Shown: piece by piece, positions 8,614 through 17,004 of the stretch | Position numbering within the stretch: position 1 is the first letter of the stretch | Layout: each line of letters begins with the position of its first letter | Assembly (NCBI RefSeq): GCF_046736075.1 | Contig: NZ_CP177163.1 | Coordinates: 1,240,001 to 1,304,000, forward strand | Direction of reading: 5' to 3' | DNA from: Stenotrophomonas sp046736075 | GTDB lineage: Bacteria > Pseudomonadota > Gammaproteobacteria > Xanthomonadales > Xanthomonadaceae | Length of the DNA: 64,000 bases | Program-made: the position numbers and the translations under genes | Notes under the pieces: generated by a model | The model's input: only the letters and a program-made list of their open reading frames with translations | Database searches by the model: none | Told to the model about the DNA's origin: nothing

Positions 8614-9291
8614 TCAGGCTTCCGGTGCGGCGATGCGGTAGCCGATGCCGTGGCGGGTCTGGATCAGCGGCACTTCGAACGGCTTGTCCACCACGGCGCG
8701 CAGGCCGTGGATGTGCACGCGCAGCGAGTCCGAATCCGGCAGTTCCTCGCCCCACACCCGGGTTTCCAGTTCCTGGCGGGTGACCACGGCCGGGGCCGCT
8801 TCCATCAGCGCCTGCAGGATCTTCAGGGCGGTGGGGTTGAGCTGCAGCAGCTTGCCCTGGCGACGCACTTCCAGCGTGTCCAGGTTGTATTCCAGATCGC
8901 CGGTTTCCAGCACGCGGGTCTGCACGCCCTTGCCGCGACGCGACAGGGCGTTCAGACGGACTTCGACTTCCTGCAGCGCGAACGGCTTGATCAGGTAGTC
9001 GTCGGCACCGGAATCGAACCCGGCCAGCTTGTTGTCCAGCGAATCCCGTGCGGTGAGCATCAGGACCGGGGTCTGCTTGCGCGCTTCATTGCGCAGCTTG
9101 CGGCAGACCTCGATGCCATCCATCCCCGGCAGATTGAGATCCAGCACGATCGCGTCGAACTCATGGACCACCGCCAGGTGCAGGCCGGTCACGCCATCGG
9201 CGGCGAAGTCCACGGTATGCCCGCGGTCTTCGAGGTAGTCGCCCAGGTTGGCGGCGATGTCGCTGTTGTCTTCAATTACAAGAATTCGCAC
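8614..9291 (-). CDS. OmpR-family response regulator (possibly ColR-like)
   Basis: 225 residues. The receiver domain (1–115) shows the acidic pair ED at 7–8, phosphoacceptor Asp51 in VLDLNLPGMDG, the conserved T/S in TARDS and Lys in KPF. A winged-helix Trans_reg_C domain occupies about 125–225 with the typical C-terminal TRHGIGYRI. I chose GTG 9291, preceded by AGAGG, since the upstream in-frame sequence has no receiver homology. It is first gene of the regulator–kinase operon; the secreted protein next door ends 9 bases upstream and may share its transcript. Confidence 0.92.
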   Translation of the reverse strand: MRILVIEDNSDIAANLGDYLEDRGHTVDFAADGVTGLHLAVVHEFDAIVLDLNLPGMDGIEVCRKLRNEARKQTPVLMLTARDSLDNKLAGFDSGADDYLIKPFALQEVEVRLNALSRRGKGVQTRVLETGDLEYNLDTLEVRRQGKLLQLNPTALKILQALMEAAPAVVTRQELETRVWGEELPDSDSLRVHIHGLRAVVDKPFEVPLIQTRHGIGYRIAAPEA

Positions 9292-9299
9292 TGTGACCT

Positions 9300-9773
9300 C
9301 TAATAAGAATAATTGCCGACCCGTTGCGTCTTGTCCATGCGCCCTTGGGCCTGGGCCTTGATGCGCTCGCGCTGGGCAACGGTCATGCATTGGGTGACCG
9401 GCATGTTGGAGCCGATCGCCTTTTCACGCTTGCATATTAGACGGCTATCTTCGCGCGCTTGTGTCAAAACGGTGTTTACTACCTGCTGATCGTTGAACAG
9501 CGCCATCCGCGCGCTCTCCGGCAGCGCCTTCTGCTCGGGGTACTGTTCGACCACGCCGCGCATGCGCGTCAAGGCTTCCCGGACGCGGCCGCGTTCGGAC
9601 ACGCCCAGTTCGGAGTAGGTCTCGCCATCGTTCAACTCGGTCTCGATCCGGGTGATCTGTTCAGACAACGGCTTGCCCGACTCGAACACCTCCTTCTTCG
9701 GCGCCGCGTGTGCGGCGGTACTCACGCACATCAGCAGCGCCGCCGTCGCCAACACCTTGGTCATACCTTTCAT
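9300..9773 (-). CDS. Conserved secreted protein of unknown function
   Basis: 157 residues from ATG 9773. A signal peptide is clear: MKGMTKVLATAALLMCV followed by cleavage near AHA|APKK (about residue 23). The mature part is hydrophilic and mainly helical, with two cysteines (in SRLICK and TQCMT) that could form a disulfide. An alternative start is ATG 9764. Only 8 bases separate its stop from the response-regulator start, so it probably heads the same leftward transcript. I do not recognise a named family; similar small periplasmic proteins sit beside two-component genes in relatives. A role as an accessory to the sensor is possible but unproven. Confidence 0.75.
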   Translation of the reverse strand: MKGMTKVLATAALLMCVSTAAHAAPKKEVFESGKPLSEQITRIETELNDGETYSELGVSERGRVREALTRMRGVVEQYPEQKALPESARMALFNDQQVVNTVLTQAREDSRLICKREKAIGSNMPVTQCMTVAQRERIKAQAQGRMDKTQRVGNYSY

Positions 9774-9853
9774 GCCCAGCCATTCCTTGCTTGGAGTGAA
9801 CGCCGACTGTATCCCCCTCGCCTTCACGCCAGCAAGTGCGCAACGGCAGGGCA

Positions 9854-9885
9854 TAAAAAGGCCCAGGCGGAAGCCGCCTGGGCCT
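9854..9885 (-). terminator. Rho-independent terminator downstream of rimK
   Basis: Minus-strand hairpin AGGCCCAGGCGG/CCGCCTGGGCCT (12-bp stem) followed by TTTTTA. It lies 118 bases past the rimK stop and just before the next leftward gene at 9773, ending rimK transcription. Confidence 0.85.
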
Positions 9886-10002
9886 GAAGGTGTTTCCCGA
9901 TTACCGAATCCTGCTGAGGAGGGCAGAGCTGCGGTTCGACAGAGCCTACGCCGGGGGCGATTAAACCCGTGTTAAAAGCGCCGGCCGAGCCCGCATTAAT
10001 GT

Positions 10003-10896
10003 TCAAGCCTTTGAAATAGAAGGCTTTTTCATTGAAGCCACATGATCAATGATGCGTCCGGCCAGGTCGGTCTGGCAGATCGCCTCGATCCCCTCCAGCC
10101 CCGGGGTGGAGTTGACCTCCAGCACCAGTGGGCCGCGGGTGGAGCGGATCAGGTCCACGCCGGCCACGCTCAGGCCCAGCGCCTTGGCCGAGCGCACCGC
10201 CACCTGCTGTTCGGCCCGCGTCGCCTTGGCCGCGCGCGCACTGCCGCCGGCGTGCAGGTTGGAGCGGAAGTCGCCCTCGGGGGCCTGCCGCTGCATCGCC
10301 CCCACCACCTGGTCGCCCACTACCAGGCAGCGCAGGTCGGCCCCCTGGGCCTCCCCGATGAACTCCTGCATCAGGAAATTGGCGTACAGCCCGCGCAGGG
10401 CCTCGACGATGCCGCGCGAGGCGCTGGCCTTCTCGGTAAGGATCACGCCCCGCCCCTGGGTGCCCTCGTTGAGCTTCACCACGTGCGGCGGCGGGCCCAG
10501 CATCGACAGCAGGTCCACGGTGTCATCGGGGTTGTCGCCGAACACCGTCACCGGCATGTCGATGCCCTTGGACGCCAGGATCTGGTGCGCGCGCAGCTTG
10601 TCGCGCGCGCGCAGGATGGCGTCGGACGGGTTGGGCGTGCGCGCGCCCATCATCTCGAACTGGCGCAGCACGGCGGTGCCGTAGCGGGTCACCGAGGCGC
10701 CGATGCGCGGAATCACCGCGTCCACGCCGGTGATCGCCCGCCCCTTGTAGTGCATGGTGAAGCCGTCGGCAGCAATGCGCATGTAGCAGCGCAGCGGGTC
10801 GAGCACGCGAACGGTATGGCCACGGGCACGCGCGGCCTCGACCAGGCGGCGGGTCGAATACAGTTTGCTGTTGCGGGAAAGAATGGCCAGTTTCAT
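10003..10896 (-). CDS. rimK: RimK-type ATP-grasp ligase (ribosomal protein S6 glutamate ligase)
   Basis: 297 residues, the same size as E. coli RimK (300). The N-terminal preATP-grasp domain (1–95) is followed by an ATP-grasp fold with GTQGRGVIL (about 148–156), the LMQEFI strand, and the metal-binding EVNSTPGLEGIE near the C-terminus. RimK adds glutamates to the C-terminus of ribosomal protein S6; related enzymes modify other substrates, so exact substrate is inferred from length and overall match. It is apparently monocistronic: the next leftward gene upstream ends at 10966, 70 bases away, and a terminator lies downstream. Confidence 0.88.
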   Translation of the reverse strand: MKLAILSRNSKLYSTRRLVEAARARGHTVRVLDPLRCYMRIAADGFTMHYKGRAITGVDAVIPRIGASVTRYGTAVLRQFEMMGARTPNPSDAILRARDKLRAHQILASKGIDMPVTVFGDNPDDTVDLLSMLGPPPHVVKLNEGTQGRGVILTEKASASRGIVEALRGLYANFLMQEFIGEAQGADLRCLVVGDQVVGAMQRQAPEGDFRSNLHAGGSARAAKATRAEQQVAVRSAKALGLSVAGVDLIRSTRGPLVLEVNSTPGLEGIEAICQTDLAGRIIDHVASMKKPSISKA

Positions 10897-10965
10897 GGCG
10901 GCGCGCAGGGAAGAAAGCGCGAAGCATAGCGCGCAGGCGATACGGCGCGATGACGGCTCCCCGGA

Positions 10966-12186
10966 TCAGCGCCGCGGCAGCCGCACCGCCAGGCGGCCGT
11001 TGGAATGGCTGACCGACAACACCGTCTGCCGCCACTCCACGATCAGTTCGACATGGCCGTGGTCGTCGCCCACCGGTCGGGGCGGAGCGCCGTCACTGAT
11101 GTAGCCCCGTTCGTACGCCAGCAGCGTCAGCCTCCCCGTGTCGTCGGCGGTCACGACCCGCACTGATGCCGAGCGACGCTCCCTCCCGCCGACATCCACA
11201 AAGGCGTCGGCCGCCAGCGCCTGCCAGCGCCCCCGGAAGTGCACCAGCCACAAGGGCCCCAGCGACTGGTGATGCTCGCCCAGGCGGATGCCGGCGACCG
11301 CCACGCACCGCCCGCGCGGACTGGCGACCACCTCATCCAGCGCGTAGACATGGCGGCCCGAGGCCTCACCGTCCAGACTCAGCGCGCACGGGCGTGCATG
11401 GGTGAACAGATCCGGTGACGAGGTCCGCCGCAGGTCGTCGGGGAGCAACAGGTGCGCGCACAGTTCCCGGCCATCGGGGAGCACCTGCCGCTGCAGTGGC
11501 ACCCACGGCGCCATCCGCGCATGCCGGTCCGGATCCAGCCAAAGGCCCTGAAACGGGCGCAGCGCGACGGTGCCTGTCGCCAGCGTGCGCACCCAGGCCG
11601 CAGCAGCGGCATCGCCGTGCTGGCGACGGCGCTCGTCCAGCCCGTGCCAGAACGCATGCGGCGCGATGCCGGTCAGATGCATCAGCACATGGTCTCGCTC
11701 GTCGTACGCCACGACAGCATCACGGCGATCCACATACGCGTTGGCCACCCGCAGCGACGTACCCGCCAGGTCGCGCCAGGTCGCGCGGGCATCGTCGCTC
11801 CCTGAACAGGCGATGCCACCGACGATGGCGCCATCGCGCAGCATCTGGGTACTCGACGACGGCCCGCCCATACCGATCTCGCCCACGTGCAGCAGCCTGT
11901 CGCCCTCCGGCACCCGCGCCGCAAACGGATACAGGCGCTGCGAGTGCAGCCGCGCACCGCCCACCGCCACCACGTCGCCGGTCAGATCCAGGCGCGTCAA
12001 CACCTCGGAGACCACCATCGCACCGACCAACGCCGCGATGACACCCAGCGGCGACCACCATGCGATGCAGATGCCCACCAGCACCACCAGGGGCAGCCAG
12101 CGGGTATAGCGGCGCAGCGCGGTGCGGTCGGCGGGCACTGACGACGACGGGCGGTCGGCGTCAGCCCTGCGCGGCATGCGGCGCAT
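10966..12186 (-). CDS. Membrane-anchored protein of unknown function
   Basis: 406 residues from ATG 12186 (ATG 12177 is an alternative). After a charged N-terminus there are two adjacent hydrophobic segments at about 29–46 and 48–64, then a roughly 340-residue Arg/Asp/His-rich region with several beta-strand-like stretches (for example WLVHFRGRWQALAADAFVDV). I recognise no domain. Its start overlaps the 3' end of the upstream secreted protein by 26 bases, so the two form an operon and probably act together in the envelope. The soluble part probably faces the cytoplasm or periplasm as one block; topology cannot be settled by eye. Codon use is ordinary for the region. Confidence 0.7.
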   Translation of the reverse strand: MRRMPRRADADRPSSSVPADRTALRRYTRWLPLVVLVGICIAWWSPLGVIAALVGAMVVSEVLTRLDLTGDVVAVGGARLHSQRLYPFAARVPEGDRLLHVGEIGMGGPSSSTQMLRDGAIVGGIACSGSDDARATWRDLAGTSLRVANAYVDRRDAVVAYDERDHVLMHLTGIAPHAFWHGLDERRRQHGDAAAAAWVRTLATGTVALRPFQGLWLDPDRHARMAPWVPLQRQVLPDGRELCAHLLLPDDLRRTSSPDLFTHARPCALSLDGEASGRHVYALDEVVASPRGRCVAVAGIRLGEHHQSLGPLWLVHFRGRWQALAADAFVDVGGRERRSASVRVVTADDTGRLTLLAYERGYISDGAPPRPVGDDHGHVELIVEWRQTVLSVSHSNGRLAVRLPRR

Positions 12187-12613
12187 CCAGACCGGTCTTC
12201 GGCGTACAGACCGCCTCGTGCTGCGCGGTGGCCAGCCAGTCGAGGTTGGACCCTGCCGGAATGCGCGCTACCGGCCCCTCGATCGTGGTGCGCTCCCAGC
12301 CGTCCGCACGCCGCCGTGCGGCATACCGCAGGTCCCACTGCCCGTTGTCTTCCATCCGGTACATCGCGACAGTGCCGCGCCTGCAGTCGGCCTCGACGCG
12401 GTAGGTTTTGTACCCCGGCACGCTCCCTTCCACGCGCCGCGTGCCATCGGGCAACGTGGTCCGCGCCGACACCGTTGCGAGCACGCCGGGCTCGGCCGGG
12501 AACTGATCCAGCGGCGGCAGCACCGCCCATGCGGGCGCACCCATGACGGTGAACAGCAGCGCCGGCAGATACCGCAGGCGAGAGGAGACGCGGACAACGC
12601 TGCGACGGATCAT
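12161..12613 (-). CDS. Secreted protein resembling the surface-adhesin E domain
   Basis: 150 residues. A signal peptide spans about 1–30 (hydrophobic LRYLPALLFTVMGAPAWA, cleavage after AWA). The mature part has the pattern YRVEADC…YRMED…GPVARIPAGS…AVC, two cysteines bracketing a PxGS turn, which resembles the small domain of surface-adhesin protein E. That resemblance is weak and by eye. It overlaps the start of the membrane-anchored protein, suggesting a two-gene envelope operon divergent from the secreted protein at 12770. Confidence 0.68.
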   Translation of the reverse strand: MIRRSVVRVSSRLRYLPALLFTVMGAPAWAVLPPLDQFPAEPGVLATVSARTTLPDGTRRVEGSVPGYKTYRVEADCRRGTVAMYRMEDNGQWDLRYAARRRADGWERTTIEGPVARIPAGSNLDWLATAQHEAVCTPKTGLDAPHAAQG

Positions 12614-12769
12614 GAACAGTCCTTTTCAGATCGGTCAGACAGTATGACGGCGGCCGTGGGGAGTGACCAACCACAACGACATGCATCGAAGCGTGCATCG
12701 CTGCGCTACAGTGACCTCCGAAGCCACCGCCGCTACACCCACGCGACTGTCGGCATGCATGGATTCCGG

Positions 12770-13507
12770 ATGAAGCACCTCCCCTCCCGTTGCGCCGCGT
12801 TCCTGGCCATCCTGCTGTCGGCGACGGCACCGGCTGCGCCCGCTCAGTTCACCGACTACACCGCGTTCTATCGCTCGTTGGGCGACACGCTGTTCCAGGG
12901 GCCGGGCACCGCCCTGGCGAGGCCCTGTACGGAATCGCCCCGGCACTGCGTGTGGGTGACCTCCATGCGCCAGGCCCTGCGGCGCTACGACCAGCCGCTG
13001 TGGACCACGCCGGGCGACCTGGACATGGCGCCGCCGGCAGGCGTACCCGACGTGGCCTTCGACGGCGAGGCACTGGTGGTGGGGACGCAACGCTGGCCAT
13101 TGCACGATGCGGTCAACCTGGCACCGCCGCCGTGGAAGGGCAACGCGCCCGTCGATCCCGAGAACCTGGCCGAGATCACGCTGTGGCATCGGGGCGCCTC
13201 GAAGTGCCTGGACATTCGCCACGTCAGCAGCGGCTACGGCGATCGCTACACCACGGTGGTGCTGCTGCATGCAGACCGGCTCTACGTGCTGCCTCCGCTG
13301 TTTGGCACCTGTGCGGCCATCCGCAGCGCGCCGCATGCCGGCTTCCGCTATCCGAGCAACGCCTATCTGGGCGTGTCGCAGGAGAACCAGCCCGACGGGC
13401 TGCAGGTGGACTACCTGCTGTCCGACGGCAAAACCCGCCTTGAACGCTATCGGCTGCGCTTCCCTGAACCGGGCTATCCGTTCGTGTTCGACGCGGTGCG
13501 CGAGTAG
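12770..13507 (+). CDS. Secreted protein of unknown function
   Basis: 245 residues from ATG 12770; an in-frame ATG at 12755 is the alternative. A signal peptide MKHLPSRCAAFLAILLSATAPAAPA is evident, with cleavage near residue 25. The mature protein has five cysteines and aromatic-rich segments (TLWHRGASKCLDIRHVSSGYGDRY and FRYPSNAYLGV). I recognise no family. It is transcribed divergently from the adhesin-E-like gene and stands 112 bases ahead of the regulator/kinase/MacAB block, so it could be part of that envelope-stress neighbourhood, but nothing in the sequence proves a link. Confidence 0.7.
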   Translation: MKHLPSRCAAFLAILLSATAPAAPAQFTDYTAFYRSLGDTLFQGPGTALARPCTESPRHCVWVTSMRQALRRYDQPLWTTPGDLDMAPPAGVPDVAFDGEALVVGTQRWPLHDAVNLAPPPWKGNAPVDPENLAEITLWHRGASKCLDIRHVSSGYGDRYTTVVLLHADRLYVLPPLFGTCAAIRSAPHAGFRYPSNAYLGVSQENQPDGLQVDYLLSDGKTRLERYRLRFPEPGYPFVFDAVRE

Positions 13508-13618
13508 TCGCAGGCAGGGCGGCGGCTGAACGGCCGGGCCGCTGCGGACTTCACGCCATGTTGGCGCAATGTTTCTGTAATACGGTTCCTGCGCGCTCCT
13601 CCTGCCATAGCCCTGCCG

Positions 13619-14293
13619 ATGCACATCCTGCTCGTCGAAGACGAAGCCGAACTGGCCGCTACGCTGCGGTCCGCCCTGCAGCGCGAGCGCAACGTGGTCG
13701 ACCTCGCAGATACCTTCGCGCTGGCCCGGGAAGCGGCGCTGTACGGCGCGCATGACCTGATCCTGCTCGACCGCACGCTGCCCGATGGCGATGGCCTGGC
13801 CCTGATCGCCCTGCTGCGCGAGCGCAACCCCGGCGTGCCGGTGATCGTGCTCAGCGCGCTGGGCGAGCTGCCCGACCGGGTGGAGGGCCTGGACGAAGGG
13901 GCCGACGACTATCTGGCGAAACCGTTCGCGCTGGAGGAACTGTTCGCACGCATACGCGCGGTGAGCCGGCGGCCGAGCAACGTGCGCGTGGATACCATCA
14001 ACGCCGGGCGACTGGTGTTCGACCCGGTCTCAGGTGAGGCCACCGTCGGCACGGAGCGCCTGGAACTGACGCGCCGCGAAATCCGCGTACTGGCCGCCCT
14101 GGCGCGCCGCCTGGGCCGGACCGTGCTGCGCGAGTCCATCGAAATGGCGGTGTATGGCTTCGACGATGGCATCCATTCCAACACGCTCGACTCGCACGTT
14201 TCGCGCCTGCGTCGCAAGCTGGCCGACGCCGATGCCGGCGTGGAGATCCATGCCATCCGCGGCGTTGGCTACCTGATGCGGGAAAGCCGGTGA
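13619..14293 (+). CDS. OmpR-family response regulator linked to MacAB
   Basis: 224 residues. Receiver domain with acidic residues ED at 7–8, phosphoacceptor Asp51 in LLDRTLPDGDG, SAL for the switch Ser/Thr and Lys in KPF; winged-helix DNA-binding domain from about 125 to the end with the closing AIRGVGYLM. The stop overlaps the kinase GTG start by four bases (GTGA). Position at the head of a regulator–kinase–macA–macB run suggests it controls the efflux genes in response to the kinase. Confidence 0.93.
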   Translation: MHILLVEDEAELAATLRSALQRERNVVDLADTFALAREAALYGAHDLILLDRTLPDGDGLALIALLRERNPGVPVIVLSALGELPDRVEGLDEGADDYLAKPFALEELFARIRAVSRRPSNVRVDTINAGRLVFDPVSGEATVGTERLELTRREIRVLAALARRLGRTVLRESIEMAVYGFDDGIHSNTLDSHVSRLRRKLADADAGVEIHAIRGVGYLMRESR

Positions 14294-15645
14294 GCAGACG
14301 TCGTCCCACCCTGAAGTGGCCCCTGATCATCAAGCCACTGATCCTGCACCTGCTGACCCTTATCGTGGCCCTGTCCGCACTGCTGGTCGTGCTGGTGCGC
14401 TTCGACAGCGGTGGCTACTACACGATCCAGACCTTTGCTCCGCTCGCCGCCGATACCGTGCACCGCGACAGCCACGGCGCGCTGTACGTGAAACGTACAC
14501 CCGAGTTCGACGCCCTGCTCAAGGCCGCCCCCGGGGCATGGTTCGTGGCCGAGGACGAACGCGGCCAGCGCGTGAGCTTCGGCCAGGTGCCGGCGGCATA
14601 TGCCTCGCTGGCCACCGCGCTGCGCGGCGTCCCGTTTGGCGACCTGCGCGGTCGCGACGCCGGCGACGGCCTGGCCATCGTCATCCGTGAACATACCGGG
14701 CCGGCCGGCAAGCTGACCATCATGGCGCATGGCGAAGTGGACTCGCTGACCTGGCAGATGGCGCTCGCCGCGCACATCATCACCCTGCCCATCTTCGCCC
14801 TGCTGGCACTGGTAACGCTGATCGCCACCCCGATCATCGTGCGCAAGGCGTTGGCCGGGGTGGAGCGCATCGCCCAGGAAGCCAAGAACATCTCCGCCAG
14901 CCGTCGCGGCGTGCGCCTGACCGAAACCGCCGTACCGGTCGAGATCGCCCCGCTGGTGACGGCGGTCAACGAGGCGCTGGACAGACTCGATGAAGGGCAC
15001 GAGCGGCAACGCCGCTTCATTGCCGCTGCCGCGCATGAGCTGCGTACGCCGATCGCCATCCTGCGGGTGAAGATCGACGCCGCCGACGATGCCACCTCGC
15101 GCAGCCTGGCGGTGGAGGTGGCGCGGCTGACAACGCTGGCGGAACAACTGCTGGACCTGCACCGGATGGAGGCATCCGGACAGAAAGAAACCATCCAGTT
15201 GGCACGGCTGGCCAAGCGCGTGGTGGCCGACCTGGCGCCGTTGCTGATCCAGTCCGGACGCACCGTCGCCGTGGTCGTCGAACCCCACCAGCCGATCCAG
15301 GGCGAGACCGGTGCGGTCGAACGCGTGCTGGCCAACCTGGTGCTGAACGCCGCCGAGCACGGGGGCCGCCAGGTGATCGTGCGCGTACACGGCACCTGCA
15401 TCGAGGTGGAGGATGACGGTCCGGGCATTCCGGTGGATGAACGCGAACGCGTGTTCGAACCGTTCCAGCGCCTGCGTCCACGGCAGACCGGCGCCGGGCT
15501 GGGCCTGAACCTGGTGCAGCAGGTCATTGATCGCCACGGCGGGCGGGTGACGATTCTCGATGCACCTGGTGGTGGCGCGCTGATCCGCGTGGCGTTCCCG
15601 CCCCATCCCGGCGTCGCACCGCCGCCCGTGCCGCCAGCGGCGTGA
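14290..15645 (+). CDS. Sensor histidine kinase linked to MacAB
   Basis: 451 residues from GTG 14290. Membrane spans at about 16–36 and 157–183 flank a 120-residue periplasmic domain; a HAMP-like linker (about 183–240) precedes the phosphoacceptor His249 in AHELRTP. The ATPase domain has NLVLNAAEHG (N-box), EDDGPGIP (G1) and TGAGLGLNLV (G2). The C-terminus ends with a proline-rich tail of unknown use. It resembles QseC/PmrB-type kinases. Coupled to the regulator by a 4-base overlap. Confidence 0.92.
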   Translation: MSRRRPTLKWPLIIKPLILHLLTLIVALSALLVVLVRFDSGGYYTIQTFAPLAADTVHRDSHGALYVKRTPEFDALLKAAPGAWFVAEDERGQRVSFGQVPAAYASLATALRGVPFGDLRGRDAGDGLAIVIREHTGPAGKLTIMAHGEVDSLTWQMALAAHIITLPIFALLALVTLIATPIIVRKALAGVERIAQEAKNISASRRGVRLTETAVPVEIAPLVTAVNEALDRLDEGHERQRRFIAAAAHELRTPIAILRVKIDAADDATSRSLAVEVARLTTLAEQLLDLHRMEASGQKETIQLARLAKRVVADLAPLLIQSGRTVAVVVEPHQPIQGETGAVERVLANLVLNAAEHGGRQVIVRVHGTCIEVEDDGPGIPVDERERVFEPFQRLRPRQTGAGLGLNLVQQVIDRHGGRVTILDAPGGGALIRVAFPPHPGVAPPPVPPAA

Positions 15646-15754
15646 TACGCGCCGGCATCGCCCACGCAAGGTTCACGCAACCCTTCGTACCGAGACTCGA
15701 CGTCTGTCGATGCGTGCCCTGCGCGCGCTCACTCTCCCTACGCGAGGACTCCCG

Positions 15755-15787
15755 ATGCCCAACTCCCCACGAACGCAGCCCGCATGA
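15755..15787 (+). CDS. Possible 10-residue leader peptide upstream of macA
   Basis: ATG 15755 is preceded by GAGG at an ideal 7-base spacing and encodes MPNSPRTQPA before TGA at 15785–15787, which overlaps the macA ATG as ATGA. macA itself lacks a convincing ribosome-binding site, so translation may be coupled through this mini-ORF. Real translation is unproven; an alternative is a fortuitous short frame. Confidence 0.4.
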   Translation: MPNSPRTQPA

Positions 15788-17004
15788 GCGCTGCGCGCCC
15801 CCGGCGCCACCGGCGCACGCTGCTGATCGCCACCGCCGTGCTCTGCACCGCCGCGCTCGCCCTGACGCTGCTGTCGCCCGCGCCGCCGCCCGCATTGGAG
15901 CTGGCGCCGGTCACCCGTGGCGATATCGAGCAGGTGGTGGAAGCCACCGGAACGCTGAAGCCATCGCGCCTGGTCAGCATCGGCGCGCAGGTGTCCGGGC
16001 GGATCGAAGCCCTGCACGTGAAGCTCGGCGACAAGGTGAAGGCGGGTGACCTGATCGCCGAGATCGATTCGCGTACCCAGCGCAATGCGCTGCAGAGCGC
16101 GCAGGCTGCCCAGCGCAGCGCGCGGGCCAATCGCCAGGCCGTGGCCACCGAACTGCGCCAGCTTGAACTCACGCTGCGCCGGCTGCAGCGCCTGGGCGCC
16201 TCGCAACTGGTGGCGCGCGCGGACATCGATGCCGCACAGGCGCGCGTGGATGCAACACGCGCGCAGATCGCCGCGCACGACGGCGAGATCGTGCAGCGCC
16301 AGACCGAGGTGGACAGCGCGCAGACCAGCCTGGGCTACACACGCATCACCGCCCCCACCGACGGCACCGTGCTGGCCGTGGTGGCCCGCCAGGGACAGAC
16401 CGTCAATGCAGTGCAGAGCGCCCCCACCATCGTCATGCTCGGCAATCAGGACGTCATGACCGTGTATGCCGAAATCTCCGAGGCCGACGTGGTGCACACG
16501 GCGCTCGGCCAGGAAGCATTCTTCACCATCCTCGGCGATGCCGGCCGTCGCTACAGCAGCACCCTGCGCGACATCGCGCCCGCCCCGGAGTCGATCACCA
16601 AGGAAGATGCGTCCAGCCTTTCGTCGCCAGCACTGTCGGGCGGCAGCAGTCGCACGGCGATGTACTACAACGGCCAGTTCGATGTGGACAACGCCGACGG
16701 CCGCCTGCGCAGCTACATGACGGCGCAGGTGCGCATCGTGCTGGGCCGCGCGCGTGGCGTGCTGACCATTCCCTCGGCCGCGCTCGGTGCGCGGGCCGCC
16801 GATGGCAGCTACACCGTCCAGGTGCCCGGCAAGGATGGCCATACGACTGCGCGTCGCATCACCATCGGGCTGGACGATCAGATCAGGGTGGAGGTGCGCA
16901 GCGGCCTCGGCGAAGGCGACCAGGTGGTGCTGGGCCAGGCAGCGGACACCACCCCGGCATCTGCGGCAACCGGCAAGGCGGGCACCGCCCCGACGCAGCC
17001 GTGA
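15784..17004 (+). CDS. macA: MacA-type periplasmic adaptor of an ABC efflux pump
   Basis: 406 residues. A membrane-anchoring segment lies at about 11–30; then a biotinyl-lipoyl half-motif (VSIGAQVSGRIEALHVKLGDKVKAGDLIAEID), a long coiled-coil hairpin rich in Gln/Ala/Arg (about 95–185), the second lipoyl half (TRITAPTDGTVLAV) and beta-barrel/membrane-proximal domains. This adaptor bridges MacB to a TolC-type outer-membrane channel; no channel gene is nearby, so one elsewhere is presumably used. It overlaps macB at its stop (TGATG). Named by family; substrate (macrolide, peptide, siderophore or toxin) is not shown. Confidence 0.9.
   Translation: MSAARPRRHRRTLLIATAVLCTAALALTLLSPAPPPALELAPVTRGDIEQVVEATGTLKPSRLVSIGAQVSGRIEALHVKLGDKVKAGDLIAEIDSRTQRNALQSAQAAQRSARANRQAVATELRQLELTLRRLQRLGASQLVARADIDAAQARVDATRAQIAAHDGEIVQRQTEVDSAQTSLGYTRITAPTDGTVLAVVARQGQTVNAVQSAPTIVMLGNQDVMTVYAEISEADVVHTALGQEAFFTILGDAGRRYSSTLRDIAPAPESITKEDASSLSSPALSGGSSRTAMYYNGQFDVDNADGRLRSYMTAQVRIVLGRARGVLTIPSAALGARAADGSYTVQVPGKDGHTTARRITIGLDDQIRVEVRSGLGEGDQVVLGQAADTTPASAATGKAGTAPTQP

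Noticed and set aside
9824..10006. 60-codon frame between rimK and the secreted protein
   Set aside because: It runs straight through the rimK terminator hairpin and has no signal or family.
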